Source of the DNA: Gallionella sp.
GTDB taxonomy: Bacteria > Pseudomonadota > Gammaproteobacteria > Burkholderiales > Gallionellaceae
Direction: 5' to 3'
Length of the DNA stretch: 64,000 nt
Assembly (NCBI GenBank): GCA_017880865.1
Contig: JADGRL010000013.1
Location: 1 to 64,000, forward strand
Shown here one piece after another: positions 45,102 to 52,764 of this stretch. A program made the position numbers and the translations under genes. Each line of letters opens with the position of its first letter. The stretch's first letter is position 1. Below the pieces are notes generated by a model. It searched no databases, was not told where the DNA came from, and saw only the letters and a list, made by a program, of their open reading frames with translations.

Positions 45102-46150
45102 TGTTCTGTTTTTTTCGCTATTTCGACGTCCACCGTCATTCCTGGTTTCAGTAGTCCAGCTGGTTCCTGAAACGCAATTTTGACGCGGAACGTTTTAATG
45201 TCCTGTCGACCGCTCTTTACGTCCTTTTGGGTTGCGAACTCGGCATACCGCCCAATCTCTGAAACTTGCCCTTTGAATTGTTTGCCTGAAGTACCTTCAG
45301 TTTTTATCGTCACATCACCACCGACCACAATCTTGTCCACCAGCGTCTCATCGACGTCCACACGCACGTATAGATTGGCGAGGTCTACCACAGTCAACAC
45401 CGTCACACCGGAGCTGACGGTTTCACCCTTCTCCAATGCTTTGAACACCACTGTGCCTGAAATAGGGGTCTCAATGATCATATCGGCGAGCTTGGCCTGG
45501 TTATAAGCCAAGGTTGCTTGCGACTGTTTGAGGTTCGAACGAGCCAGTTGAAGTTGATTATTTGTGGTGCTTAACTGCGCGACGACCGCATCTCTCTTGA
45601 ACTGCGCCTCAATCAGTTTCGACTTTTGAGAAGAGTAATCTGCCCCCAACGCGGTATGTGCCGTCGTGGAGGTATCAAGTGCTTCCTGCGAGATAAAATT
45701 CTTTTGGAAAAGAACCTGTGCCCTCGCCAGCCTGGAGTCGGAGTCATCCATCTGAGCCTTGGCTTTTTTGGTGTCGGCTTGAACGGCCTTGATTTCGGAT
45801 TCTGCGGTCTTAATATTTGCCCGCGCATAGCTAATCGATGATTCCGCAACACCAATATTTGCTTGCGCCTGCTCTACTCCAGCTTTCGATTGCTCGACTG
45901 CGGCAGCGAGGTCATCGCTTTCGAGCCGGATGACGACCTGATTTTTTTGAACGCGGTCACCTTCGTTGCAGCAAATTTCAGAAATTCGCCCGGGAGCCTT
46001 GGGTGCAAGATTCACTTCCGGCCCCTCTATGATTCCAGACGTGCGCACATTAGTGTCTGCCTGTTTGGATCCATAGATCGCGTAATACGCCACCCCAGCT
46101 ATCAACAGCAGAGCCGCAGCTAAACCTAGAGATTTTTCCCAATTAGGCAT
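45098..46150 (-). CDS. HlyD-family efflux adaptor
   Basis: A 350-residue membrane fusion protein. One transmembrane helix lies near residues 8-27, followed by the first half of the barrel-sandwich domain (VNLAPKAPGRISEICCNEGD), a long coiled-coil hairpin and the second half (IIETPISGTVVFKALEKGE). GGGGAG lies 8 nt before the ATG at 46150. It starts an AT-rich operon with the DrrA-like ATPase and the ABC-2 permease; no outer-membrane channel gene accompanies it. Confidence 0.9.
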   Translation of the reverse strand: MPNWEKSLGLAAALLLIAGVAYYAIYGSKQADTNVRTSGIIEGPEVNLAPKAPGRISEICCNEGDRVQKNQVVIRLESDDLAAAVEQSKAGVEQAQANIGVAESSISYARANIKTAESEIKAVQADTKKAKAQMDDSDSRLARAQVLFQKNFISQEALDTSTTAHTALGADYSSQKSKLIEAQFKRDAVVAQLSTTNNQLQLARSNLKQSQATLAYNQAKLADMIIETPISGTVVFKALEKGETVSSGVTVLTVVDLANLYVRVDVDETLVDKIVVGGDVTIKTEGTSGKQFKGQVSEIGRYAEFATQKDVKSGRQDIKTFRVKIAFQEPAGLLKPGMTVDVEIAKKTEQ

Positions 46151-46389
46151 GGAGCACGCTCCCCAAAGAATATACCTAGGAATGATTATAGACACAATTC
46201 ATCATCAGCACTAAAAATTGGGCATCCTGAATGATCTGTTCTCTGATTCGAGCCTATGTCGGAGGAGTTATCCAATACTCGAATGTTGAACGGCTATGTG
46301 GGAAATATTTGACCGTCCGCTATTGGCACGATTTACACAAAATTTTGGACATCCCCGACGTCTATATTTACGCGAAAGCTGTTTCTCCA

Positions 46390-46893
46390 CTACTTATTTG
46401 CCACTATCCAACGCTCGAACCAGTCGGTCAAAGCGCGGATTTCGCCAAGGCCGGCGAGCCGGTGATCAATGGCATCCTGATTGCCCCACACCACGTCGAC
46501 CAGGGCACCATTGGCCACACGGGATTCGATGTCGTGGCAATAAAGCCCTTGGTCGCGCTGCACGTAGAAGCCGTAGGTGCGGCACGCCACTGGACGCTGA
46601 GTATAGACAGGACAGGTGCCGGTAGAAATGTCCAGCAGCGGGCAAATGACGGGGCGCGACGACTGGCTGGTCAAGGCGGCCATGTTCCTGCGGATTTCAT
46701 GGAGCCGTTCTGGCGGTAGGTCTGCCAAGCCCTCCCGCAGCAAGTCCCATTCTGCTAACGTTAGTCGAGGCACGTCGGCAAGCCGCCGACAACAACTATC
46801 GCACCCCTTCCCGCACAGCCAGTCGGAACAATCTCCTCGGATGGTTTGTACGCGCACGTCAATATCGACATGGAGTTGGGCTAGCGTGGTCAT
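46390..46893 (-). CDS. YkgJ-family cysteine cluster protein
   Basis: A 167-residue protein with the zinc- or iron-chelating cysteine pattern of the YkgJ/UPF0153 family: CGKGCDSCCRR near residues 27-37, then CPLL, GTCPVYTQRPVACRTYGF and YCHD. Its function is unknown. It lies alone between the efflux operon and amt on the minus strand. Confidence 0.85.
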   Translation of the reverse strand: MTTLAQLHVDIDVRVQTIRGDCSDWLCGKGCDSCCRRLADVPRLTLAEWDLLREGLADLPPERLHEIRRNMAALTSQSSRPVICPLLDISTGTCPVYTQRPVACRTYGFYVQRDQGLYCHDIESRVANGALVDVVWGNQDAIDHRLAGLGEIRALTDWFERWIVANK

Positions 46894-46971
46894 AATTTAT
46901 CGCTTAAATTGTACCGGCTCGACTTACTTTGGCACGAGAGGTTTCAGAATTTTGTGTATTTAAAGTTAAAA

Positions 46972-48174
46972 TTACCAGCCCGATTCGCGCTCCGCTGTCG
47001 CCGTGATTTTATGGACGCTCAAATCGGTACCGTTAAATTCTTCCTCGGCGCTCAGGCGTATGCCAACCAGTTTCTTCAACACACCATACACCGCATAGCC
47101 GCCTATGAAAGCGATGGTTATGCCGAGCAACGTGCCGCACAGTTGCGACATGAAGCTCACGCCGCCGATGCCGCCGAACGCCTTGAGGCCGAATATCCCC
47201 GCTGCGATTCCACCCCATGCGCCGCACAGGCCGTGCAGCGGCCACACGCCGAGCACGTCATCAATCTTCCAGCGGTTTTGCGTCAGCGTGAACATCACGA
47301 CGAACAGCGCCCCCGCCACGCCGCCGACGAACAATGCGCCTATCGGGTGCATCAGATCGGAACCCGCGCATATCGCCACCAACCCCGCCAACGGGCCGTT
47401 ATGCACAAAGCCCGGATCGTTCTTGCCCATCCACAATGCCGCGAGCGTACCGCCCACCATCGCCATCAGAGAATTCACCGCGACCAGCCCGCTGATGTTG
47501 TTAATCGTTTGCGCCGACATCACGTTGAAACCAAACCAGCCCACCGTGAGTATCCACGCGCCGAGTGCAAGGAACGGGATGCTGGAGGGAGGGTGCGCCG
47601 AGATACGCCCTTCCTTGTTATATCGTCCGCGCCGCGCACCGAGCAGCAGCACCGCCGCCAGCCCGATCCAGCCGCCCACCGCATGCACCACCACTGAACC
47701 TGCGAAATCATGGAACTCCGCACCGAAGGTCGCATTCAGCCAGGCTTGAACACCGAAATGATGATTCCACGCGATGCCTTCGAAGAACGGATAGACGAAG
47801 CCGACCAGCATGAAAGTCGCAGCCATTTGCGGCTGGAATTTGGCGCGCTCGGCGATGCCGCCTGAGACGATGGCCGGAATCGCGGCCGCAAAGGTCAGCA
47901 GGAAGAAAAATTTCACCAATTCATAACCGCTTTTTTGCGCGAGCTCTTCCGCGCCGGTGAAAAAGTTCACGCCGTAAGCGATCACATAACCGACGAAAAA
48001 ATACGCCAGCGTAGACATCGCAAAGTCGGTCAAAATTTTGACCAGCGCATTCACCTGATTTTTCTTGCGCACCGTGCCCAGCTCCAGAAAAGCAAAGCCT
48101 GCATGCATCGCCAGCACCATGATCGCGCCGAGCAAAATAAACAAAGTGTCATTATTGATTCTTAAATTTTCCAA
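46972..48174 (-). CDS. amt: ammonium transporter, Amt family
   Basis: A 400-residue ammonium channel of eleven helices. The family signatures are AGFAFLELGTVRKKNQVNAL, GSVVVHAVGGWIGLAAVLLL and LHGLCGAWGGIAAGI. I placed the start at the TTG at 48174, since GGAGAG lies just upstream and the predicted sigma54 transcript begins near 48196. An earlier GTG at 48201 would lie outside that transcript and lacks a ribosome-binding site. No glnK/PII gene is adjacent, which is unusual for amt. Confidence 0.9.
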   Translation of the reverse strand: MENLRINNDTLFILLGAIMVLAMHAGFAFLELGTVRKKNQVNALVKILTDFAMSTLAYFFVGYVIAYGVNFFTGAEELAQKSGYELVKFFFLLTFAAAIPAIVSGGIAERAKFQPQMAATFMLVGFVYPFFEGIAWNHHFGVQAWLNATFGAEFHDFAGSVVVHAVGGWIGLAAVLLLGARRGRYNKEGRISAHPPSSIPFLALGAWILTVGWFGFNVMSAQTINNISGLVAVNSLMAMVGGTLAALWMGKNDPGFVHNGPLAGLVAICAGSDLMHPIGALFVGGVAGALFVVMFTLTQNRWKIDDVLGVWPLHGLCGAWGGIAAGIFGLKAFGGIGGVSFMSQLCGTLLGITIAFIGGYAVYGVLKKLVGIRLSAEEEFNGTDLSVHKITATAERESGW

Positions 48175-48207
48175 ACTTCTCTCCAATGGTGCGAACCGCA
48201 CGAGGTA

Positions 48208-48223
48208 CGCAAGATGCGTTCCA
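48208..48223 (-). promoter_or_regulatory. sigma54 promoter of amt
   Basis: On the minus strand TGGAACGCATCTTGCG matches the -24/-12 consensus TGGCACG-N4-TTGCW in all but two positions and has exact GG-N10-GC spacing. Transcription would start near 48196, between the promoter and the amt start. It implies nitrogen control through RpoN. Confidence 0.7.
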
Positions 48224-48328
48224 CTTTGCTAAGCGACTGATAGTTATAGAATGCGGGAAGCACTGCGGACAAATAGCTGTTTCAATAAATCCAAAATGGT
48301 GCATGAATTTTATGATGCACCACATCAT

Positions 48329-48345
48329 TGCACCAGAGCGGTGCG
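48329..48345. promoter_or_regulatory. NtrC-type enhancer site
   Basis: TGCACC-AGAGC-GGTGCG differs from the NtrC consensus TGCACC-N5-GGTGCA at one position. It lies about 106 nt upstream of the sigma54 promoter, a typical distance. A further palindrome, TGGTGCAT-N10-ATGCACCA at 48297-48322, lies between the two and could be a second half-site pair. Confidence 0.65.
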
Positions 48346-48373
48346 CTCCTTTATCCATTTTTCAAAGGAGGGG

Positions 48374-48952
48374 TTAATGCCAGTCCTTGAGGTACTTCTC
48401 CAGCCAGAATAAGCCGACGATCGTTTTGCTCTCGTTGATTTTGCCCAATCGTATCCACTCGATCGCCTCCGGCAGAGACAACTCGAACACCTCCAGAAAC
48501 TCGCCGTCATCCAGACGGCTCCCCTGATGAGTCAGACCGCGCGCCAGAAAATATTCCATGCGCTCGTCTGCATAGCCGATGCACGGCCAGGCGGTCGTGA
48601 GATGAATCCACTCGCTCGCCACATAGCCGGTTTCTTCCAGCAGCTCGCGTTTTGCACAGAGCAGAATGTCTTCACCGTGGTCGATCTTCCCGGCGGGCAA
48701 TTCGATGAACTCGCGTTGCGGCGCATAGCGAAACTGCCGCTCCATCACCAGATTGCCGTTATCCAATATCGCCAGCACCGCCACCGCACCCGGATGGGTG
48801 ATGTATTCGCGGCTGCTCACCGCACCATCCGGCAAACGCACACTGTCTTTATGCACACGCATAAAGTCGCCCTGATAAACCAACTCAGTCTCAAGGCGAG
48901 TCTCTTTCAAATCCCAAGTTTCTTTCAAATCCAAAGTCTCCATAAAATCCAT
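48374..48952 (-). CDS. Nudix hydrolase, ADP-ribose pyrophosphatase-like
   Basis: A 192-residue Nudix protein of the NudF type. The Nudix box reads GKIDHGEDILLCAKRELLEE, followed by TGYVASEW. The N-terminus contains a tandem duplication, LDLKETWDLKET, reflected in a repeated 15-nt DNA segment. The start could be at 48952 or three codons later. It lies upstream of the amt promoter on the same strand. Confidence 0.86.
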   Translation of the reverse strand: MDFMETLDLKETWDLKETRLETELVYQGDFMRVHKDSVRLPDGAVSSREYITHPGAVAVLAILDNGNLVMERQFRYAPQREFIELPAGKIDHGEDILLCAKRELLEETGYVASEWIHLTTAWPCIGYADERMEYFLARGLTHQGSRLDDGEFLEVFELSLPEAIEWIRLGKINESKTIVGLFWLEKYLKDWH

Positions 48953-49010
48953 AAGGGGAAATCAACTGCAAGCAACTATTTATGCAACATCCTTGACTAA
49001 ACTTGAGGCC

Positions 49011-50759
49011 CTATCCTTCTGGACCGCCTTCGAGAAAACCGAAAGCATTTCTGCCTTGATTTTTTGCGTTGTACATGGCCCGATCGGCATTTTGCATCAG
49101 TTCGCCAGCGTCCTTTCCATCTCTCGGAAAAATGCTGATCCCAATGCTGGCATGGACGGGCAGTTCGTGTCCGTCCATCTGCATGACCTGCTGGAAGCGA
49201 TCATGTAATTTCTGCGCGACTGTCATGACGTGCTGCTGGCCGTCGATCGTGTCCAGCAGAACGACGAACTCGTCGCCGCCCAGACGCGCCACGGTATCGA
49301 CCTCGCGCACCGAAGCCATCAACAGGATTGCAACGTTTATCAAAACCTTGTCACCTGACGCATGACCGAGCGTGTCATTGATTTCCTTGAAATGATCCAG
49401 ATCGACAAACAGCACGGCAAGCTGCTTGCCGCTACGCCGCGAATTGGCGATGGCATGTTCCAGCCGGTCGAAGAACATCCTGCGGTTGGGCAGGCCAGTC
49501 AGCGTGTCATGTTGGGCCAGATGATCAAGAGCCTTTCGACTCTCGTTCAGCTCGGTTAAATGCGCCATGATCTCCGTCTGCATATCGTAAAAACTGCGCG
49601 AGAGCAGGCCGAGTTCATCATTGCGTGTAAGTGGTAATGTGCTGATGACACGCTCTTTCGAGAAGTGATTGATCGCGCCGACCACGGCATGCAATGGGCC
49701 GGTAACGACGCGGGAAACCAGTGCGGAGAGGATCAGCGCAAGACCGCTGAAAGCGAGAATGATCTGTATGGTATCCAAGCCCAGCTTGGTAGTTTCGCGC
49801 ACGATGTTGTCCAGCGGCTGAGACAAACCGAGAATCACAAAACGCTTTTCGATGGTATCGCCAAAAGGCAGGCGAACGAAGGCCGCAACATGTCCGCCCT
49901 GTTTTTTCGGCCCTGCCTCGACATTCATCACAACACTCGTACCCTTACCCTTAATCAGCGTCGATACAGGCTCGAAGAAATCCTGGATCAAAATGCGCCT
50001 GCCCTGATCAAAGCCGAAGGTTTGAGTGGCATCAGGGTGAATTAGCAAGTCGCCCCATTGATTGCTGAGATATAACTGATAGGCAATCGGCAGATTACTT
50101 TTCAAGATACTGGAAAGCCCGTTCAGGTCGATGTTGATTACGATCAGGCCGAGTGTCTTGCCACTGCGTGATATCACCGGAGTGGAGACCGTCACGGTCG
50201 GTTTGTTCAGGCCGGAATGCGCCCCCTTCTCATGGTTGATCGTGATATCCGATAAATAAATATCTCCGCGTCCCAATCGCAACGTATCGAAAACATAAGG
50301 ATAGTGTGCTTTTTCCTGCAAATTGGCAGCCAGCACTCGTGTCAGTACCCGGCCATCACGATCGATGCGAACCAGCTCCAGACCATGACGAATCGCACTA
50401 ATCAGCCGAATCTGGAAATATTCCGGATGCGCCGATAACATCGCAGTGAAAGTATCGGCCAATATTTTTTTGTCACGTTCGGCGGTCAGATCGGCCGACG
50501 AGTTAAACACATTGCGTGTCTCCGGAATGGCCGCCAGCAACTGCGCGTCCTCGGCAATCACGTCGATGATGATTTTCATGTTCCGGCCCACTACCTGCGT
50601 GGCCGTCAGCAGGTCGCGCTCCGCCGCACTGGTCAACATGTTCCGGCTGGACGTGTAAAAATAATAGCCGGTCAGGCTCGTCGCGAGGATGCCAAATGCG
50701 GCCAGCAAAAAACCCAGCTTGAAGCCGATACCAATTTTAATGTGGTCAGGAAATTTCAT
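49011..50759 (-). CDS. membrane diguanylate cyclase with sensor domain
   Basis: A 582-residue enzyme that makes c-di-GMP. A transmembrane helix lies near residues 13-35, then a periplasmic Cache-like domain up to about 325, a second helix near 332-352, a HAMP linker, and a C-terminal GGDEF domain. The active-site GGDEF is intact at residues 494-498 and the inhibitory I-site R-E-V-D lies five residues upstream, so both synthesis and feedback are expected. It overlaps the periplasmic binding-protein gene by 4 nt, which suggests that the pair forms one sensory unit. Confidence 0.92.
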   Translation of the reverse strand: MKFPDHIKIGIGFKLGFLLAAFGILATSLTGYYFYTSSRNMLTSAAERDLLTATQVVGRNMKIIIDVIAEDAQLLAAIPETRNVFNSSADLTAERDKKILADTFTAMLSAHPEYFQIRLISAIRHGLELVRIDRDGRVLTRVLAANLQEKAHYPYVFDTLRLGRGDIYLSDITINHEKGAHSGLNKPTVTVSTPVISRSGKTLGLIVINIDLNGLSSILKSNLPIAYQLYLSNQWGDLLIHPDATQTFGFDQGRRILIQDFFEPVSTLIKGKGTSVVMNVEAGPKKQGGHVAAFVRLPFGDTIEKRFVILGLSQPLDNIVRETTKLGLDTIQIILAFSGLALILSALVSRVVTGPLHAVVGAINHFSKERVISTLPLTRNDELGLLSRSFYDMQTEIMAHLTELNESRKALDHLAQHDTLTGLPNRRMFFDRLEHAIANSRRSGKQLAVLFVDLDHFKEINDTLGHASGDKVLINVAILLMASVREVDTVARLGGDEFVVLLDTIDGQQHVMTVAQKLHDRFQQVMQMDGHELPVHASIGISIFPRDGKDAGELMQNADRAMYNAKNQGRNAFGFLEGGPEG

Positions 50760-51799
50760 CGCGCAAGAAACTTTTCCGGCTGATCGCCCGAGATGATTCG
50801 GCTCCAGAGTGTCGCTCTGCGTTGGGCATTCTCCACCGGCTTGAGCCAGATGATCTTGTCTGCGTCGCCTGTCAGCGGGCTGGCTTCAAGCGTGTTCGCC
50901 AGGCCCTGGCGCCGGGTCAGCTCCCCGCTGACATCGGCTTCCAGCGTATAGTTGATCCAGCTTTCCGCGAGGCGCTGATTTTTTGCTCCGCGTGTAATCG
51001 CCCAGCAGTCCAGCCAAGCCAGCGCACCTTCGCGCGGGATGACATAACCGACATCGGCTCCTGCATCGCGTAACAGTTTGAGCTGCTGGCTGCCATAATT
51101 GGCGAACAGCAGTGCTACCGAATGTTCACGGAACAGCCGCACCGATTCTTCCGGTAGCGTATAGAAAGTCAATACATTGCGGCGCAACGCGATCAGATGC
51201 TCAGTAACCCGGCCAAATTGCTGGCCCTCAATCAAAAAAGGCGAACCTCCAAGCAACAATGATGCAATCGAAAAGTTGTGGCTGCTGGTATCGAAAGCCA
51301 GCACCCGCCCTTTGTATCTGGGGTCCCACATCGCGGCCATCGAGGTCGGTGGTGTCCTGAACTGTTTGCGATCATAGATCAGGCCCATTTCCGAAAAGGT
51401 GTAAGGTATCGCGAAAACCTGCCCCTGACGCGTAATGCCGGGAATAGCCTGCAGATCGCGGAAACGCGGTAGTTGGTACGCGGTATTGGGAATGCCAGAA
51501 AGCCGCAACGGAACCACGAGCTGCTGAGAAATATAGTGTTGCATTTCTGCGGTGTTGGCAGCGAAGACATCAAAGTCTTTGCCCTGATGGGCGCTGATCT
51601 TTTCACGGAGCACGTCGTCGGAGCTGACCAGACTCACTTCAACATGCACATCGAAACGCGCCTCAAAAACCTTGACCAGATCGCTGTCGGCATAGCCCGG
51701 CCACGCCAGCACGCGCAACGTTTCCACGGCATGGGCTGGGAGACTTAGCGCGAGCGATAGTGCGGCGAACAGTCGGCAGGCAAGGCGAAGCATTGGCAT
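50756..51799 (-). CDS. PotD-like periplasmic solute-binding protein
   Basis: A 347-residue exported binding protein of the spermidine/putrescine type (COG0687). The signal peptide ends near SLPAHAVE; the mature part begins TLRVLAWPGYADSDLVKVFE, followed by the FDVFAANTAEM block and other family motifs. No ABC permease or ATPase is present. Instead its last codons overlap a diguanylate cyclase gene. This matches the logic of Vibrio NspS, a PotD-like protein that signals polyamines to a c-di-GMP enzyme. The ligand is inferred. Confidence 0.88.
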   Translation of the reverse strand: MPMLRLACRLFAALSLALSLPAHAVETLRVLAWPGYADSDLVKVFEARFDVHVEVSLVSSDDVLREKISAHQGKDFDVFAANTAEMQHYISQQLVVPLRLSGIPNTAYQLPRFRDLQAIPGITRQGQVFAIPYTFSEMGLIYDRKQFRTPPTSMAAMWDPRYKGRVLAFDTSSHNFSIASLLLGGSPFLIEGQQFGRVTEHLIALRRNVLTFYTLPEESVRLFREHSVALLFANYGSQQLKLLRDAGADVGYVIPREGALAWLDCWAITRGAKNQRLAESWINYTLEADVSGELTRRQGLANTLEASPLTGDADKIIWLKPVENAQRRATLWSRIISGDQPEKFLAR

Positions 51800-52108
51800 G
51801 ACGGGTAGTTAACTTAAAGCCATTATACATCTCGTATTAAATAGCTGAACCGCTAAAACCCCCGTCGTTCGCCAGATTAGCAGCGCGTTGAAAAGTAACT
51901 TTCTGTTGCGCTAACCGACATTCATTCTCTCATTCACGCTCGACAGGTTCTTGCGTCCGCCCTTTAGGAGTAGAATCATCGGCAGCTACCTCAATGCTTG
52001 AAGAATAATTCTGACCGGTGGACGGAAGAAAACATCCTGCCGCGTCGTTTGAACCGATGGTGGCTACGCATTTCTTTTTGGGGCATCTTGTTTATTATGG
52101 GGGTTGGC
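51800..52108. other. 309-nt gap, nothing recognised
   Basis: AT-rich sequence between the divergently placed binding-protein and lipoprotein genes. The plus-strand frame of the lipoprotein is open back to a TTG at 51998, but that start has no ribosome-binding site. No repeat or RNA gene is visible; promoters for both flanking genes must lie here. Confidence 0.5.
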
Positions 52109-52588
52109 ATGTACCGTAATAACTGGTCAATACCCGCCGTTTGCATCATCTTCCTGTTTGGCTGCGCGTCATGGAACAAAGCCGCGACCACGAAACCTCC
52201 TAGTGAGACCACCCAAGCCGCGAAATCGAAACATGCCCCATCAGCAGCGAAATCAATCGTGCGGGCAGTGAAGTCTGCGGATGGATTGGTCGATGGGGAA
52301 ATCGTCGGTACGCCTGCCCCCGGTAGTAAATTTGCGCAACTGCAAATCGGCATGACGCTGTGGCAAGTCGAAAATTTGATTGGTCAACCGAACGATACCG
52401 ATAGCCGTATCACAGGAAAACAGTTCCAGCCGTTTTACTTCGGTGGAGATACGCTGCGCACAGAGGCCTTTTATAAAAATGAGGGGCAGCTGACCTTTTC
52501 GAATATTTACCCGGACAGTGCGGCAGATACGCTGATTCGAATCATGGTCAATCCCAAGGCCACCCGAAATAAATATCCCGCACCTTGA
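52109..52588 (+). CDS. small lipoprotein with BamE-like domain
   Basis: A 160-residue predicted lipoprotein. With the ATG at 52109, preceded by GGGGG, the protein begins MYRNNWSIPAVCIIFLFGC with lipobox LFGC. A Thr/Ala/Lys-rich linker follows, then FAQLQIGMTLWQVENLIGQP, which resembles the first helix of the BamE/SmpA fold. Function unknown; it is a probable envelope protein. Confidence 0.65.
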   Translation: MYRNNWSIPAVCIIFLFGCASWNKAATTKPPSETTQAAKSKHAPSAAKSIVRAVKSADGLVDGEIVGTPAPGSKFAQLQIGMTLWQVENLIGQPNDTDSRITGKQFQPFYFGGDTLRTEAFYKNEGQLTFSNIYPDSAADTLIRIMVNPKATRNKYPAP

Positions 52589-52693
52589 CCACAAAAAAAT
52601 GAAACCGTAATGCGTAGCATTTCATGCATCGTTCCTTGCGCATTCATCGGGTAAAACTATTGCGGTGCGCCCCCTTGAACATCTTATCGAACT

Positions 52694-52725
52694 CATAAAA
52701 AGGGGGCGCTGAACGCGCCCCCTTG
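52694..52725 (-). terminator. Rho-independent terminator of the interrupted gene
   Basis: On the minus strand AGGGGGCGC-GTTCA-GCGCCCCCT forms a nine-base-pair GC stem followed by TTTTT. It ends the transcript of the minus-strand gene at 52765-54600. A second copy of GCGCCCCCTTGA at 52667 could pair with the same arm, giving an alternative fold. Confidence 0.8.
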
Positions 52726-52764
52726 ATCCTACGCTGTGCTGATTTTACATCAGCATGCTCATGC

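Noticed and set aside
46231-46719. Plus-strand frame of 162 codons near the YkgJ gene
   Set aside because: The minus-strand YkgJ gene has a recognisable cysteine pattern over the same DNA; the plus frame has none.
48199-48201. GTG at 48201 as the start of amt
   Set aside because: It lacks a ribosome-binding site and lies upstream of the start site predicted from the sigma54 promoter; the TTG at 48174 has GGAGAG.
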